From: Gammaproteobacteria bacterium HGW-Gammaproteobacteria-15
GTDB taxonomy: Bacteria; Pseudomonadota; Gammaproteobacteria; Enterobacterales; Alteromonadaceae
Direction: 5' to 3'
Assembly: GCA_002840125.1 (NCBI GenBank)
Contig: PGZF01000003.1
Coordinates: 643,340 to 707,339, forward strand
DNA length: 64,000 nucleotides
Position numbers and translations under genes: made by a program
In this document: positions 25,348 to 35,802 of the stretch, piece after piece
Numbering within the stretch: position 1 is the stretch's first letter
Layout: the number at the start of each line of letters is the position of its first letter
Notes under the pieces: model-generated
Seen by the model: only the letters and a program-made list of their open reading frames with translations
Told to the model about the DNA's origin: nothing
Databases searched by the model: none

Positions 25348-25722
25348 GTGCATAGCGACACCATTAAACAGCAGTTAATTGAGCTGGAACAGCTACTGGT
25401 GCAGCCTGCAACGCGGTTATCTGCCGAGCTACTGAACCGCTATATAGCCGATGATTTTTATGAAATCGCCGCTACCGGCCGCTGTTTTGGTAAAGCTGAC
25501 GTACTTAAGCGCCTGCCGACAGAACAACCGCCGGTTGTTACTCAGCAAGATTTTGACTGCCGGGTTTTGGCCGATGGACTGGCGCAGCTGACTTACCGCG
25601 CCACGATACAGCGCGCAGAAAACGATAGCCCCAGCTACTCAGTGCGAAGTTCAATCTACCGTTTTGACGGTGAACACTGGCAGATGGTTTTTCACCAAGG
25701 CACCGCTTGTAATCCATTTTAA
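25348..25722 (+). CDS. NTF2-like / DUF4440-type protein
   Basis: The 124-residue protein has the cone-shaped NTF2-like pattern: LIELEQLLVQPATRLSAELL, DDFYEIAATGRCFGKADVL, a central strand pair, and SSIYRFDGEHWQMVFHQGT at the end. DUF4440-type proteins of this size are often fused to or found near toxins and immunity genes, but none shows a defined reaction. The start is a GTG with a weak AGAGA site. It lies between the TA module and a small conserved gene, in the accessory region. Confidence 0.7.
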   Translation: MHSDTIKQQLIELEQLLVQPATRLSAELLNRYIADDFYEIAATGRCFGKADVLKRLPTEQPPVVTQQDFDCRVLADGLAQLTYRATIQRAENDSPSYSVRSSIYRFDGEHWQMVFHQGTACNPF

Positions 25723-25741
25723 CCGCAGGAATTACCGCACT

Positions 25742-25960
25742 ATGCGCGATGCATTAAGACAAAAAATTATTGCTGTTTGTGACAAAAAGATCCTCGCCAA
25801 AGGCGAGACAGTCGGCGTGTCGTTTTACGCCTTTTTCGCCAATAAAAACGACGACCCGGTGCTATTAATGGAAGCAGCAACCTGGTGGATCCAAACCCAC
25901 CGGCTGGATCATTTTGAAAAAGCGCTGAAGATAAAGCAGTTGGTTACAGCAGGGCTTTAG
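25742..25960 (+). CDS. Small conserved protein (possibly DUF6500)
   Basis: The 72-residue cytoplasmic protein starts [19 protein letters not shown] and contains the pattern [21 protein letters not shown] followed by a histidine-rich turn (THRLDHFEK). I think it belongs to a small family annotated as DUF6500, from memory only. GCAGGA lies 11 nt upstream. The gene begins 19 bp after the NTF2-like gene and overlaps the 3' end of rraA by 17 bp, convergently. A decayed copy of its start lies at 18563. Confidence 0.6.
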   Translation: MRDALRQKIIAVCDKKILAKGETVGVSFYAFFANKNDDPVLLMEAATWWIQTHRLDHFEKALKIKQLVTAGL

Positions 25961-26426
25961 CTGCCACCAACACGCCATTATTGTCGGCATAAACAAACTG
26001 GCCGGGGATAAAATCTACTCCGGCAAACGTCACCGTTAAGTTGATATCGCCCAGATCGCGCTTATCGGTTTTCATCGGGTGAATACCCAGCGCTTGTACA
26101 CCAAGCGGCGTTTGGCGTATCTCGTCGATATCGCGAATACAGCCGTTGATAATAATACCTTCCCAACCGTTGGCGGCTGCTTGTTCGGCCAGCATATCGC
26201 CCAGTAGCGCATGGCGTTTAGAGCCACCACCGTCTACCACTAACACCTTGCCCTGGCCCGGTGTGGTTACCAGCTGCTTTACCTTGGAGTTATCTTCAAA
26301 GCATTTCACGGTAACAATTTGCCCGCCAAAGGCGGTTTTGCCACCGTAGTTGGTGAAGATAGGCTCAGCGACGCGAATATAAGCCGCATGGGCGTCGCAT
26401 AAATCGGGTAGGGTGAATGGCGGCAT
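25944..26426 (-). CDS. rraA: RraA-family protein (RNase E regulator or aldolase-like)
   Basis: RraA trimers bind RNase E and inhibit mRNA decay in E. coli; related proteins are 4-hydroxy-4-methyl-2-oxoglutarate aldolases. The 160-residue protein has [20 protein letters not shown], the phosphate/oxyanion region [17 protein letters not shown], and [11 protein letters not shown], where R and D are the residues used by the aldolase branch. The ATG at 26426 has AAGGAG 6 nt upstream. It stands alone, convergent with the small gene at 25742. Regulator and enzyme functions cannot be separated by sequence. Confidence 0.85.
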   Translation of the reverse strand: MPPFTLPDLCDAHAAYIRVAEPIFTNYGGKTAFGGQIVTVKCFEDNSKVKQLVTTPGQGKVLVVDGGGSKRHALLGDMLAEQAAANGWEGIIINGCIRDIDEIRQTPLGVQALGIHPMKTDKRDLGDINLTVTFAGVDFIPGQFVYADNNGVLVAAKALL

Positions 26427-26463
26427 AACGAACTCCTTGTTGTTGGAACCTCAACCGGAAACG

Positions 26464-26667
26464 ATAAAGCGAGATTAGGCTTACCCTAAGCTGACCGTTG
26501 AAGCCCCGGACGGGCTGAGACGAGCCCCCAGGGATGGGTTTACGGCGTGTCGGCGTGGGTAAGCCGGTTCGAGTATTTAGCCTCAACCGGCAGTTTAATC
26601 TCGCTTACAAAGTTATCAGCTACGGATGGTAAGAGCTGGTTCGGGCCTTTCCCCTAATCTCGCTTAT
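26464..26667. repeat. Palindromic intergenic element with terminal inverted repeats
   Basis: ATAAAGCGAGATTAGG at the left end and CCTAATCTCGCTTAT at the right form near-perfect 15/16-bp terminal inverted repeats. Inside are GCTTACCC/GGGTAAGC, GGGCT/AGCCC and CCC/GGG hairpins and a further TAATCTCGCTTA. It carries no ORF and resembles a REP/MITE-type element. A 10-bp direct repeat, CCTCAACCGG, lies at 26449 and 26581. Confidence 0.55.
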
Positions 26668-26695
26668 TCTGTCCGCTGCTGCAGATGGCACAAGC

Positions 26696-26721
26696 AACAG
26701 CAGGTTGCTACACCTGCTGTT
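26696..26721 (-). terminator. Hairpin downstream of gltD
   Basis: A perfect 10-bp stem (AACAGCAGGT/ACCTGCTGTT) with a 6-nt loop lies 14 bp after the gltD stop. There is no T run, so it may stabilise the mRNA end rather than terminate alone. Confidence 0.5.
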
Positions 26722-26734
26722 TATACTTCCTGGC

Positions 26735-28156
<1,422 letters not shown>

Positions 28157-31100
28157 CTACATCGCCTGAACCCGCAGCTCGGCTGACGAGCGTGCGCGGT
28201 GTCCCAGCAAGGTGTTTACATCGCTGGTTTTTGGTTTAACCAGCTTAAATTGGCTTAAGTAGCGGTTAAAGTCGTTTAAGATCTTCTGCGCTTTTTCGCT
28301 GCCGGTTTCTTCTACATGCTGGTGCAGCAAGCTGCGCAGGTGCTCTTGCAGTATCGGTGTGCTAACCTCTAACGCCTCTACCAGCTCGGGGTTTAACCTA
28401 AGCTCTAAATCGTTTTGCTCATCCAAAAGGTAAGCAAAGCCGCCTGTCATACCGGCACCAAAGTTCACCCCGGTACAGCCCAATACCACAACCACGCCGC
28501 CGGTCATATATTCGCAGCAGTTATCGCCGGTGCCTTCAACCACAGCTAAAGCGCCCGAATTTCGCACAGCAAAACGCTCGCCGACCTGGCCGGCTGCATA
28601 TAACCGGCCGCCGGTGGCGCCGTACAGGCAGGTATTACCGGCAATGGTAAAGCCGTTTTTAGCAAAGCTGGCGCCCTTGGCAGGGAAAATTGCTAACTGG
28701 CCGCCGGTCATACCTTTACCTACGTAATCGTTGGCATCGCCCTGCAGTGACATATGCAGGCCACCGGCATTCCATACGCCGAAGCTTTGGCCGGCGGTGC
28801 CGGTAAAGCGGATACGGATAGGATCAGTTGCCATGCCCTGATTACCATGCTGGCGGGCAATAAAGCCTGACAACGCCGCGCCGACAGAGCGGTCGGTATT
28901 GCGGATGCTCAGGTTTAACTGGCCACCGCTTTTATGCAGTACCATTTGCTCGCAGCGTTTTACCAGTTCCTGGTTTAACTTGCCTTCGTCAAACGGTGTA
29001 TTGTTTTGCACACAAAACAGCGCCTTGTCAGATTTCACGCCGCTGGCTTGCAATATCGGCGTTAAATCTAAGCGGGCTTGTTTCTGCGTTTCACTGTCTT
29101 TCATCGCCAGTAAATCGGTGCGGCCAATCAGTTGCGTTAGCTCAGTAACACCCAGCTGTGCCATCAGTTCGCGCACTTCAAAAGCTAAAAACTTAAAGTA
29201 GTTCATCACCATTTCCGGCAAGCCGGTAAAGTGATCGCGCCGCAGTGTCACATCCTGGGTGGCTACACCGGTAGCGCAGTTGTTTAAATGGCAAATACGC
29301 AGGAATTTACAGCCCAGCGCCACCATAGGGCCGGTGCCAAAACCAAAGCTCTCGGCACCTAAAATGGCGGCTTTAATCACGTCGAGGCCGGTTTTTAAGC
29401 CACCATCTACCTGCAGCCGTACGCGGTCGCGCAGGCCGTTTTCCACTAAGGCCTGGTGCACTTCGGCTAAGCCTAACTCCCACGGGCTACCGGCATATTT
29501 TACCGAAGTAAGCGGGCTGGCACCGGTGCCGCCGTCATAACCGGATACGGTAATCAGATCAGCATAGGCTTTGGCCACGCCGGCGGCGATGGTACCAATG
29601 CCTGGCTCTGATACCAGTTTTACTGAGATCAGCGCCTGCGGATTCACCTGCTTTAAATCGAAAATCAGCTGGGCTAAGTCTTCAATCGAGTAAATATCGT
29701 GGTGCGGTGGTGGCGATATCAGCGTTACGCCAGGCACCGAGTAGCGCAGCCGGGCAATTTCGGCAGTCACTTTTTCACCGGGTAACTGGCCACCTTCGCC
29801 GGGCTTAGCGCCCTGGGCCACTTTAATCTGGATCACTTCAGCGTTAACTAAATAATGCGGCGTAACACCAAAGCGGCCGGAGGCGACTTGCTTAATTTTG
29901 GAGTTTTTCTCGGTGCCAAAGCGGCGCGGATCTTCACCGCCTTCGCCCGAGTTTGAGCGCCCGCCGAGGCGGTTCATTGCAATAGCCAACGCTTCATGCG
30001 CTTCCGGGCTTAGGGCGCCGATAGACATCGCTGCGCTGTCAAAGCGCGGGTACAGTGCCTGCTCGCTTTCTACCTGCTCCAGCGGCACTGGCGTGGCATC
30101 ATTGAGCTTAAATAAGTCGCGCAAATGTGCCACCGGGCGCTGGTTTACAATACTGCTATACTGCTGATAATCCTCATACTTGCCAGAGCGCACGGCTTTT
30201 TGCAGTGTTTGCACTACATCCGGGTTGTAAGCGTGGTATTCGCCATCATGCACATATTTTAATAAGCCACCGTGGTTTAGCGGCTTACGTTTTAACCAGG
30301 CTATTTTGGCCAGTTGCTGTACGTCTTGTTCAAAGTCGGTAAAGCCGGCACCGCCCAAACGTGAAGGGATATCGGCAAAACACAGCTGCATTACCGTTTT
30401 ATCAATGCCGACGGCTTCAAACAGGTTAGAGCAGCGATAGCTGGCCACTGTTGAAATGCCCATTTTCGACATAATTTTGTACAGGCCTTTATTAATGCCT
30501 TTACGGTAATTCAGCACTGCCTGGCGCGCGGTAAGGTTAATTACACCTTTTTCTACCAGTTGCTCTACGGTTTCATAGGCTAAAAATGGATAGATGCCAG
30601 TAGCACCTAAGCCAATCAGCACGGCAAAATGGTGCGAGTCACGCGCTGAGGCGGTTTCAACAATAATGTTGGAGTCACAACGCAGCTGAGCATTTACCAA
30701 GGCATGCTGCACCGCACCCACCGCCATAGCCGCGGGAATGGGTAACTTGCCTTGCTCAATGCGCCGGTCGGTCAGCATTACCAGCACCACGTTGTTATCG
30801 CGCACAGCAGTGATGACATTGTCACACAGCTGCTGTACCGCTTGCTCAAGGTTAACGGTCGCCGGGTCGAAGTTCAGCGAAAAAATCTGATGCTTGTAGT
30901 ACTTTTCATCGGCTTGTTTTAGCTGCTTTAAGTCGGAGTACATCATTACCGGCGATTCAAACTGAATACGCCTGGCGTAACCGGCTGTTTCTTTAAATAC
31001 GTTGTGCTCGCGGCCGATACTGGTGGCCAGCGACATTACGTGCGATTCACGCAGCGGATCGATCGGCGGGTTAGTGACCTGAGCAAACTGCTGACGGAAG

Positions 31101-32617
31101 TAATCAAATAAAGTGCGTGGCTTGCGCGATAATACCGCCATCGGCGTGTCATCGCCCATCGAGCCCACCGCTTCCTGGCCGTCTTTGGCCAGTACTGTCA
31201 TTACCTGATCAATTTCTTCATAGCTGTAGTTAAACAGCTTGTGGTACACCAGCATGTCGTCATCTGAAAATACCCGCTTACCGATTAAATCGGTTTCGTA
31301 TTTCTCGTACGGTACCAGCCGCTGCACGTTGGCGTTTAACCAGTCACGGTAGGTGTGGCGCGCCATTAAGTCGTTGTCTATTTCGTTAGAGCGCCAGATT
31401 TTGCCGGTAGTGGTATCTACCGCCAGCATTTCGCCCGGGCCAACGCGGCCTTTTTCTACCACTTCATCCGGGGTGTAATCCCAGATACCAACTTCAGAGG
31501 CCAGCGTAATCAGCTTATCGCGGGTAATAACAAAGCGGGCAGGGCGCAGGCCGTTACGGTCGAGGTTACAGGCTACATGCTGACCATTGGTCATTACGAT
31601 GCCGGCCGGGCCGTCCCACGGCTCCATATGCATGGAGTTAAATTCGTAAAACGCCTTTAAGTTGTCATCCATTACGCGGTTGCCCTGCCAGGCTGGTGGT
31701 ACTAACAAACGCATAGCACGGAATAGATCCATACCGCCGGCTAATAACAGCTCGAGCATATTGTCCAGCGAGCTGGAATCGGAGCCGCTTTGGCTGACAA
31801 AGGGCGCGGCATCATGTAAATCACTTAACAGCGGTGAGGCAAATTTATACTGCCGTGCCCGTGCCCACTGGCGGTTACCGGTAATAGTATTAATTTCACC
31901 ATTATGGGCTAAAAAGCGAAACGGCTGCGCCAGTTGCCAGCGCGGCATGGTATTGGTGGAAAAGCGCTGGTGGAACACGCAAATGGCGGTTTCCATGCGG
32001 ATATCAGCTAAGTCGAGATAATAGCGCGGCAAATCGGCCGGCATCATCAGGCCTTTAAATACGGTAACCAGCGACGAAAAACTGGGGATATAAAAATCGG
32101 CATCGTCGCTTAATTGTTTTTCAATGCGGCGGCGCAGCATATACAGGCGGCGTTCTAAGTCGTGATCGCCCCAGCCGTGCGGCGCATTAACAATAACCTG
32201 CTCTATACCCGGCATAGAGCTAAGCGCTAACGGGCCCAGCACGCTGCTGTCTACCGGCACTGTGCGCCAGGCCACTAAGGTCAGGGTTTCGCGGGCAATT
32301 TCCTGCTCAATAATTTTTTTCGCTAAGGCAGCTTTTACCGGGTCCTGGCTGAAAAAAATCATACCGACGCCGTATTTCTTTGCCAGATTCCAGCCATTTT
32401 CTTCGGCTATAGCGCGAAAGAAACTGTCCGGTTTTTGCATTAATAAACCACAACCATCACCTGTTTTACCGTCGGCAGATATACCGCCGCGGTGCTGCAT
32501 ACGGTCAAGGCCGTTTATTGCGGTTCTGACGATCCGGTGGCTGGCCGCGCCTTCCAGATGTGCGATCAGACCGAAGCCACAGTTCTCTCTTGCCTGACTG
32601 TGCTGATACAACGCCAT
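28157..32617 (-). CDS. gltB: Glutamate synthase large subunit
   Basis: GltB carries the glutaminase and FMN-dependent synthase centres. After a short propeptide, C13 in RENCGFGLIAHLEG is the predicted N-terminal nucleophile released by cleavage. The central and FMN domains follow, with the 3Fe-4S cysteines in CKFLRICHLNNCATGVATQ, and the C-terminal GXGXG beta-helix region contains YGATGGRLYAAGQ. The 1486-residue length matches the family. The ATG at 32617 has GGAGG 6 nt upstream, preferred over the frame to 32632. It forms an operon with gltD. Confidence 0.96.
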   Translation of the reverse strand: MALYQHSQARENCGFGLIAHLEGAASHRIVRTAINGLDRMQHRGGISADGKTGDGCGLLMQKPDSFFRAIAEENGWNLAKKYGVGMIFFSQDPVKAALAKKIIEQEIARETLTLVAWRTVPVDSSVLGPLALSSMPGIEQVIVNAPHGWGDHDLERRLYMLRRRIEKQLSDDADFYIPSFSSLVTVFKGLMMPADLPRYYLDLADIRMETAICVFHQRFSTNTMPRWQLAQPFRFLAHNGEINTITGNRQWARARQYKFASPLLSDLHDAAPFVSQSGSDSSSLDNMLELLLAGGMDLFRAMRLLVPPAWQGNRVMDDNLKAFYEFNSMHMEPWDGPAGIVMTNGQHVACNLDRNGLRPARFVITRDKLITLASEVGIWDYTPDEVVEKGRVGPGEMLAVDTTTGKIWRSNEIDNDLMARHTYRDWLNANVQRLVPYEKYETDLIGKRVFSDDDMLVYHKLFNYSYEEIDQVMTVLAKDGQEAVGSMGDDTPMAVLSRKPRTLFDYFRQQFAQVTNPPIDPLRESHVMSLATSIGREHNVFKETAGYARRIQFESPVMMYSDLKQLKQADEKYYKHQIFSLNFDPATVNLEQAVQQLCDNVITAVRDNNVVLVMLTDRRIEQGKLPIPAAMAVGAVQHALVNAQLRCDSNIIVETASARDSHHFAVLIGLGATGIYPFLAYETVEQLVEKGVINLTARQAVLNYRKGINKGLYKIMSKMGISTVASYRCSNLFEAVGIDKTVMQLCFADIPSRLGGAGFTDFEQDVQQLAKIAWLKRKPLNHGGLLKYVHDGEYHAYNPDVVQTLQKAVRSGKYEDYQQYSSIVNQRPVAHLRDLFKLNDATPVPLEQVESEQALYPRFDSAAMSIGALSPEAHEALAIAMNRLGGRSNSGEGGEDPRRFGTEKNSKIKQVASGRFGVTPHYLVNAEVIQIKVAQGAKPGEGGQLPGEKVTAEIARLRYSVPGVTLISPPPHHDIYSIEDLAQLIFDLKQVNPQALISVKLVSEPGIGTIAAGVAKAYADLITVSGYDGGTGASPLTSVKYAGSPWELGLAEVHQALVENGLRDRVRLQVDGGLKTGLDVIKAAILGAESFGFGTGPMVALGCKFLRICHLNNCATGVATQDVTLRRDHFTGLPEMVMNYFKFLAFEVRELMAQLGVTELTQLIGRTDLLAMKDSETQKQARLDLTPILQASGVKSDKALFCVQNNTPFDEGKLNQELVKRCEQMVLHKSGGQLNLSIRNTDRSVGAALSGFIARQHGNQGMATDPIRIRFTGTAGQSFGVWNAGGLHMSLQGDANDYVGKGMTGGQLAIFPAKGASFAKNGFTIAGNTCLYGATGGRLYAAGQVGERFAVRNSGALAVVEGTGDNCCEYMTGGVVVVLGCTGVNFGAGMTGGFAYLLDEQNDLELRLNPELVEALEVSTPILQEHLRSLLHQHVEETGSEKAQKILNDFNRYLSQFKLVKPKTSDVNTLLGHRARSSAELRVQAM

Positions 32618-32632
32618 GACTAACCTCCACAC

Positions 32633-33021
32633 TTGTCCTGATATTTAAATAAATATTTATTATTTTTGAATTATTATTCTAATTTTTGGTTTTTGCTGCT
32701 GCTGAAAGAAAATAACGGTTACTCTTTCAGAGGTCAATGCGTTGTAGTGTTTTTGCTCTAGAAATGTTTAGCCATCTAAACGTTTAAAGAGTTGACAGGT
32801 ATACCGCGAAATCTGGCTAATTGCAAGTTAACTTTGTAGTGCATTGCTGGCAACTCGGCGCAGAAAGTAACGTTATAAAACTGAAAATTAATTACATGAA
32901 TTGGCGATATTTTTGCCAATTATACCTGCAGCAGCAATAAAAAAAGCTGCCGCAGCAGCTTTTTAGCTTAGGTAGCTATGGCTAAAGGCGCCATATTTAT
33001 GCGAATTTGTCTTATTTGCTT
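32633..33021. other. gltB upstream region and downstream side of the dipeptidase gene
   Basis: The 100 bp next to gltB are very AT-rich and should hold its promoter on the - strand; I cannot assign the hexamers with confidence. At 32770-32785 lie two 8-bp blocks (AGCCATCT, AAACGTTT) that only loosely resemble a MetJ site. The remaining notable element is the terminator at 32936-32965. Confidence 0.45.
32936..32965 (-). terminator. Rho-independent terminator of the dipeptidase operon
   Basis: A 10-bp stem AAAAAGCTGC/GCAGCTTTTT with a 4-nt loop; read on the - strand it ends in a T run. It lies 57 bp after the dipeptidase stop codon. Confidence 0.75.
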
Positions 33022-34227
33022 TTAGCGCTCAAAGGTGCCCTTTACCAGTGCATTTCCTTGCTGAACTAAAATCTGGCCTTTGGCAATTACAGTATCAATC
33101 TGCAGATTATCACGGCGCAACAGCACCACATCGGCATCCAGGTTTGCTGCTATGCGGCCCTTGCGTGTTAACCTCAATATTGCTGCCGGCGCCGCGGTAA
33201 TGCTACAGATAGCATCGGCTATGTTGACCTTATGCTGCGTGATCGCCTCTCTGGCCGATTGATACAGGCTTTGTACTGTACCTACCTGCAAGCCGAGTAA
33301 GTCGCCGTCGTCATTGTATATCGGCAGGCTGGCATTGCCATCTGAGCTTAGCGTCAGCTGTATCGGCTTAATACCAAACGCCAGCGCTTCTGCCAGCGCA
33401 GCCGCTGCGGCCACTTCTCCATGCTTTAAATCAAACTCGGTGGTGCTGGTGGTAAAGTCAATTACACCGCCTTTAGTGGCAAACTCTAACCCGGCTTCAA
33501 ACACCCGCCGGTTGCGGTTCATATGGGTGGGGTAAAACTGTCTCAGCTTTAACTCGGTGCCGGCCACGGCCTGATAAACCGGCTGTAAAATACGCTCGCC
33601 GGCGCCGATATGTACACTGACAATTCCGCTTTTGCCAGAGAGCATTCCGCCAACCCGGGCCGCGGCAGCGACTTTACGGATTTCATCAGTGGTGGGCTGC
33701 GATGAGCGGTGATCGCTGATAGCAATTTCGCCGACACCGATAAACTTGTCGATCAAAATTAAATCATCAGTAATATTGCCGGTAAGGGTGCGACAGGGTA
33801 TTTCGTACGAGCCGGTATGGCAGTAAGTAGTAATACCTTCACTATCCAGCGCATGGGCTTTGGCCAACAGATTAGTTAAGGTGCGGGTGGTAGCGTCGGT
33901 ACCTAAGACACCAATAGCGGTAGTAACACCGCCCAGGGTAGCATCCGTTAATTGCATTTCCGGGGTGCGGGTAGCAAAACCGCCTTCGCCGCCGCCGCCG
34001 ATAAAATGCACTAAAGAGTCAACAAAACCGGGCGTTAAATAGAAATCGCTGGCGTCAATTACCGTAACCGGCAGGTTGCTACCGGCCAGGTTAAAGTCTT
34101 TGCCCACAGCCGCGATAACGCCGCCGGCTATCACTACGTCGGTTTTGCCCAATGGCTGTGGCGAGAGCACTTCGGCATTTTTTATCAGTATGATTGCGTG
34201 CACATTTGCGTTCAAAACATGTTTCAA
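33022..34227 (-). CDS. iadA: Isoaspartyl dipeptidase-like amidohydrolase with altered metal site
   Basis: IadA-type enzymes hydrolyse beta-aspartyl dipeptides. The 401-residue protein follows E. coli IadA along its length (GGGGEGGFATRTPE, VTTAIGVLGTD, SDHRSS, PTHMNRN, TLSSDGN). Three ligands are kept: H206 (SVHIGAG), H235 and D296. The first HxH ligand is L72-V-H74 (DSLVHF instead of DQHVHL) and the position of the carboxylated lysine is E167 (GVGEIAISDH). This resembles the mononuclear NagA-type site and may change specificity. The start is a TTG with GAGG 8 nt upstream. It lies 30 bp after the YfcC permease gene and near a cyanophycinase, which releases beta-Asp-Arg. Confidence 0.8.
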   Translation of the reverse strand: MKHVLNANVHAIILIKNAEVLSPQPLGKTDVVIAGGVIAAVGKDFNLAGSNLPVTVIDASDFYLTPGFVDSLVHFIGGGGEGGFATRTPEMQLTDATLGGVTTAIGVLGTDATTRTLTNLLAKAHALDSEGITTYCHTGSYEIPCRTLTGNITDDLILIDKFIGVGEIAISDHRSSQPTTDEIRKVAAAARVGGMLSGKSGIVSVHIGAGERILQPVYQAVAGTELKLRQFYPTHMNRNRRVFEAGLEFATKGGVIDFTTSTTEFDLKHGEVAAAAALAEALAFGIKPIQLTLSSDGNASLPIYNDDGDLLGLQVGTVQSLYQSAREAITQHKVNIADAICSITAAPAAILRLTRKGRIAANLDADVVLLRRDNLQIDTVIAKGQILVQQGNALVKGTFER

Positions 34228-34257
34228 AATAATAACCTCAAAGTAGCCGCACTGCGG

Positions 34258-35742
34258 CTATTGATAACCTATGGCCACGGCCAGAAACATAAAAGCGCTG
34301 GCTAAAGCGAAGAGCCATAGTTGTAATTTCCAGACAAAGCGAAACCATAGTGTCCAGTCAAGCCGTACCACACCCAAACAGCCGATTAAGGCCGCCGATG
34401 TAGGAATAATGCAGTTGGTTAAGCCATCACCCAGTTGAAAAGCCAATACCGCAATCTGGCGCGAAAATCCGACTAAATCGGCCAGTGGTGCAATCAGTGG
34501 CATAGTCAGCGCGGCCTGGCCGGAGCCGGAGGCAACAAAGAAGTTAATCACCGACTGGATAATCAACATTAACCAGGCGGATAAAAAAGCCGGCAAATCG
34601 CCAAGTAGCTGGCCACTGTAATACAGCAGGGTGTTTAATACCGAGGGTGATTCGGGGTTATCGCCACCGAGCAATAACACTATGCCTTTGGCCATACCCA
34701 CGATAAGCGCTGCGGGTAATAACTCAGCTGCACCCTGTTTAAAACCATCGGCGGCTTCGTTCATGCTCAGGCGTTTACCCAGTACGGCAATTACGGCAAT
34801 CACAATACCAATAGTAAAAAACTGGCTGGCAATTTCCGGAATATAGTATTGGTGCGTTGTTACGCCCCAGATAATCCAGATCAGGCCGGCACAAAATGCC
34901 AGCAGTATTACGGAATCCAGCCGGGTGTAGCTGCTTTTGGCATCAGTGCTTAGCTGTGCCCTGAGCTTTTGATCCGTAGCATAGCTTAACGACAGCTCTG
35001 GCCTGGCTTTCACCTTAGCGGCATAGCGCATAGTAAAAACAATACCAAACAGCGTAAATACCGCCCACATGCCAATGCGCAAATCACTGCCGGACAGTAA
35101 CGGAATTTCTGCAATGCCCTGGGCAATAGCCACATTAAACGGGTTCATCCAGGAGGTAGCAAAACCAATTTGCGTAGCAACATAAGTAACCAGTACCGTG
35201 GTAATGGCGTCATAGCCCAATGCCAGCATCAGCGGTAGCAGTACGATACAAAAGGCGATGGCTTCTTCGCCCATACCAAAAACGGCGCCGCCTAATGAAA
35301 ACAGGCCAAACATCAGCGGAATAAATAAAAACTCCATGCGTTTGGTTTTGTCTATCAGCGCCAGAATGCCGTTATGTATAGCGCCGGTTTTCATAATAAT
35401 GCCAAAGGCACCGCCGGTAAGCAGAATAAAGGCTATAACACCAACGGCGGAGCCCCATTTATTGCCCGACACCAGGCCTTCAAAGGCATAGTTAAAAAAG
35501 CCAATGCCGCCACCCTCCGCAAACAATGGCACCCCTTGTTGGCTGTCGCTGGCGAAGCTGAAACTGTCGGGATCTATTTTGCCCTTCAGCTTGGCGGCGC
35601 CTTCGGCCACTGGTGCGGGTTCAAGTAGTATAAAAGAGCCAGCCGGTACCAGGTGCGATGCGATAGCGGCAAATATCATCACAAAAAACAGGATGACAAA
35701 AGCATCAGGCATCGATGCTGGCTTTTTATTTGTTAAAGTCAT
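34258..35742 (-). CDS. YfcC-family inner-membrane permease
   Basis: This polytopic transporter has 494 residues and about 12-13 hydrophobic segments. Characteristic stretches of the YfcC/DcuC-like ion-transporter group include LTGGAFGIIMKTGAI, GAVFGMGEEAIAFCIVLLPLM, TSWMNPFNVAIAQGIAEIPLLSG (read in two parts) and the hairpin-like NFFVASGSGQAALTMPLIAPL. Relatives are annotated as arginine/ornithine antiporters or short-peptide/dicarboxylate carriers, mostly without experiment. It is co-transcribed with the dipeptidase-like gene. Uptake of beta-aspartyl dipeptides, or of arginine, is a reasonable inference from the neighbours. Confidence 0.82.
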   Translation of the reverse strand: MTLTNKKPASMPDAFVILFFVMIFAAIASHLVPAGSFILLEPAPVAEGAAKLKGKIDPDSFSFASDSQQGVPLFAEGGGIGFFNYAFEGLVSGNKWGSAVGVIAFILLTGGAFGIIMKTGAIHNGILALIDKTKRMEFLFIPLMFGLFSLGGAVFGMGEEAIAFCIVLLPLMLALGYDAITTVLVTYVATQIGFATSWMNPFNVAIAQGIAEIPLLSGSDLRIGMWAVFTLFGIVFTMRYAAKVKARPELSLSYATDQKLRAQLSTDAKSSYTRLDSVILLAFCAGLIWIIWGVTTHQYYIPEIASQFFTIGIVIAVIAVLGKRLSMNEAADGFKQGAAELLPAALIVGMAKGIVLLLGGDNPESPSVLNTLLYYSGQLLGDLPAFLSAWLMLIIQSVINFFVASGSGQAALTMPLIAPLADLVGFSRQIAVLAFQLGDGLTNCIIPTSAALIGCLGVVRLDWTLWFRFVWKLQLWLFALASAFMFLAVAIGYQ

Positions 35743-35764
35743 AACTTAACCTATATCAAGCGTG

Positions 35765-35791
35765 AAAAAAGGGAGAGCGAACTCTCCCTTT
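35765..35791 (-). terminator. Rho-independent terminator of the TonB receptor gene
   Basis: Stem AAAGGGAGAG/CTCTCCCTTT with a 4-nt loop and, on the - strand, a T6 run. It separates the receptor transcript from the downstream yfcC-iadA unit. Confidence 0.85.
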
Positions 35792-35802
35792 GCTACGAGA
35801 GC

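Noticed and set aside
26690..26721. Another copy of the TA promoter repeat (AGCAACAGCAGGTTG)
   Set aside because: The match needs an insertion and is fully explained by the perfect hairpin following gltD.
32770..32785. MetJ-box-like sequence upstream of gltB
   Set aside because: Each 8-bp block matches the MetJ half-site at only 6 positions, and gltBD is not a known MetJ target; AT-rich DNA easily gives such matches.
32792..32797. Consensus TTGACA on the + strand between gltB and the dipeptidase gene
   Set aside because: No -10 at proper spacing and no + strand gene follows.
33022..34227. Dipeptidase-like gene as a pseudogene because metal ligands are missing
   Set aside because: The frame is full length, the other ligands are intact and the substitutions match a known alternative metal-site type.
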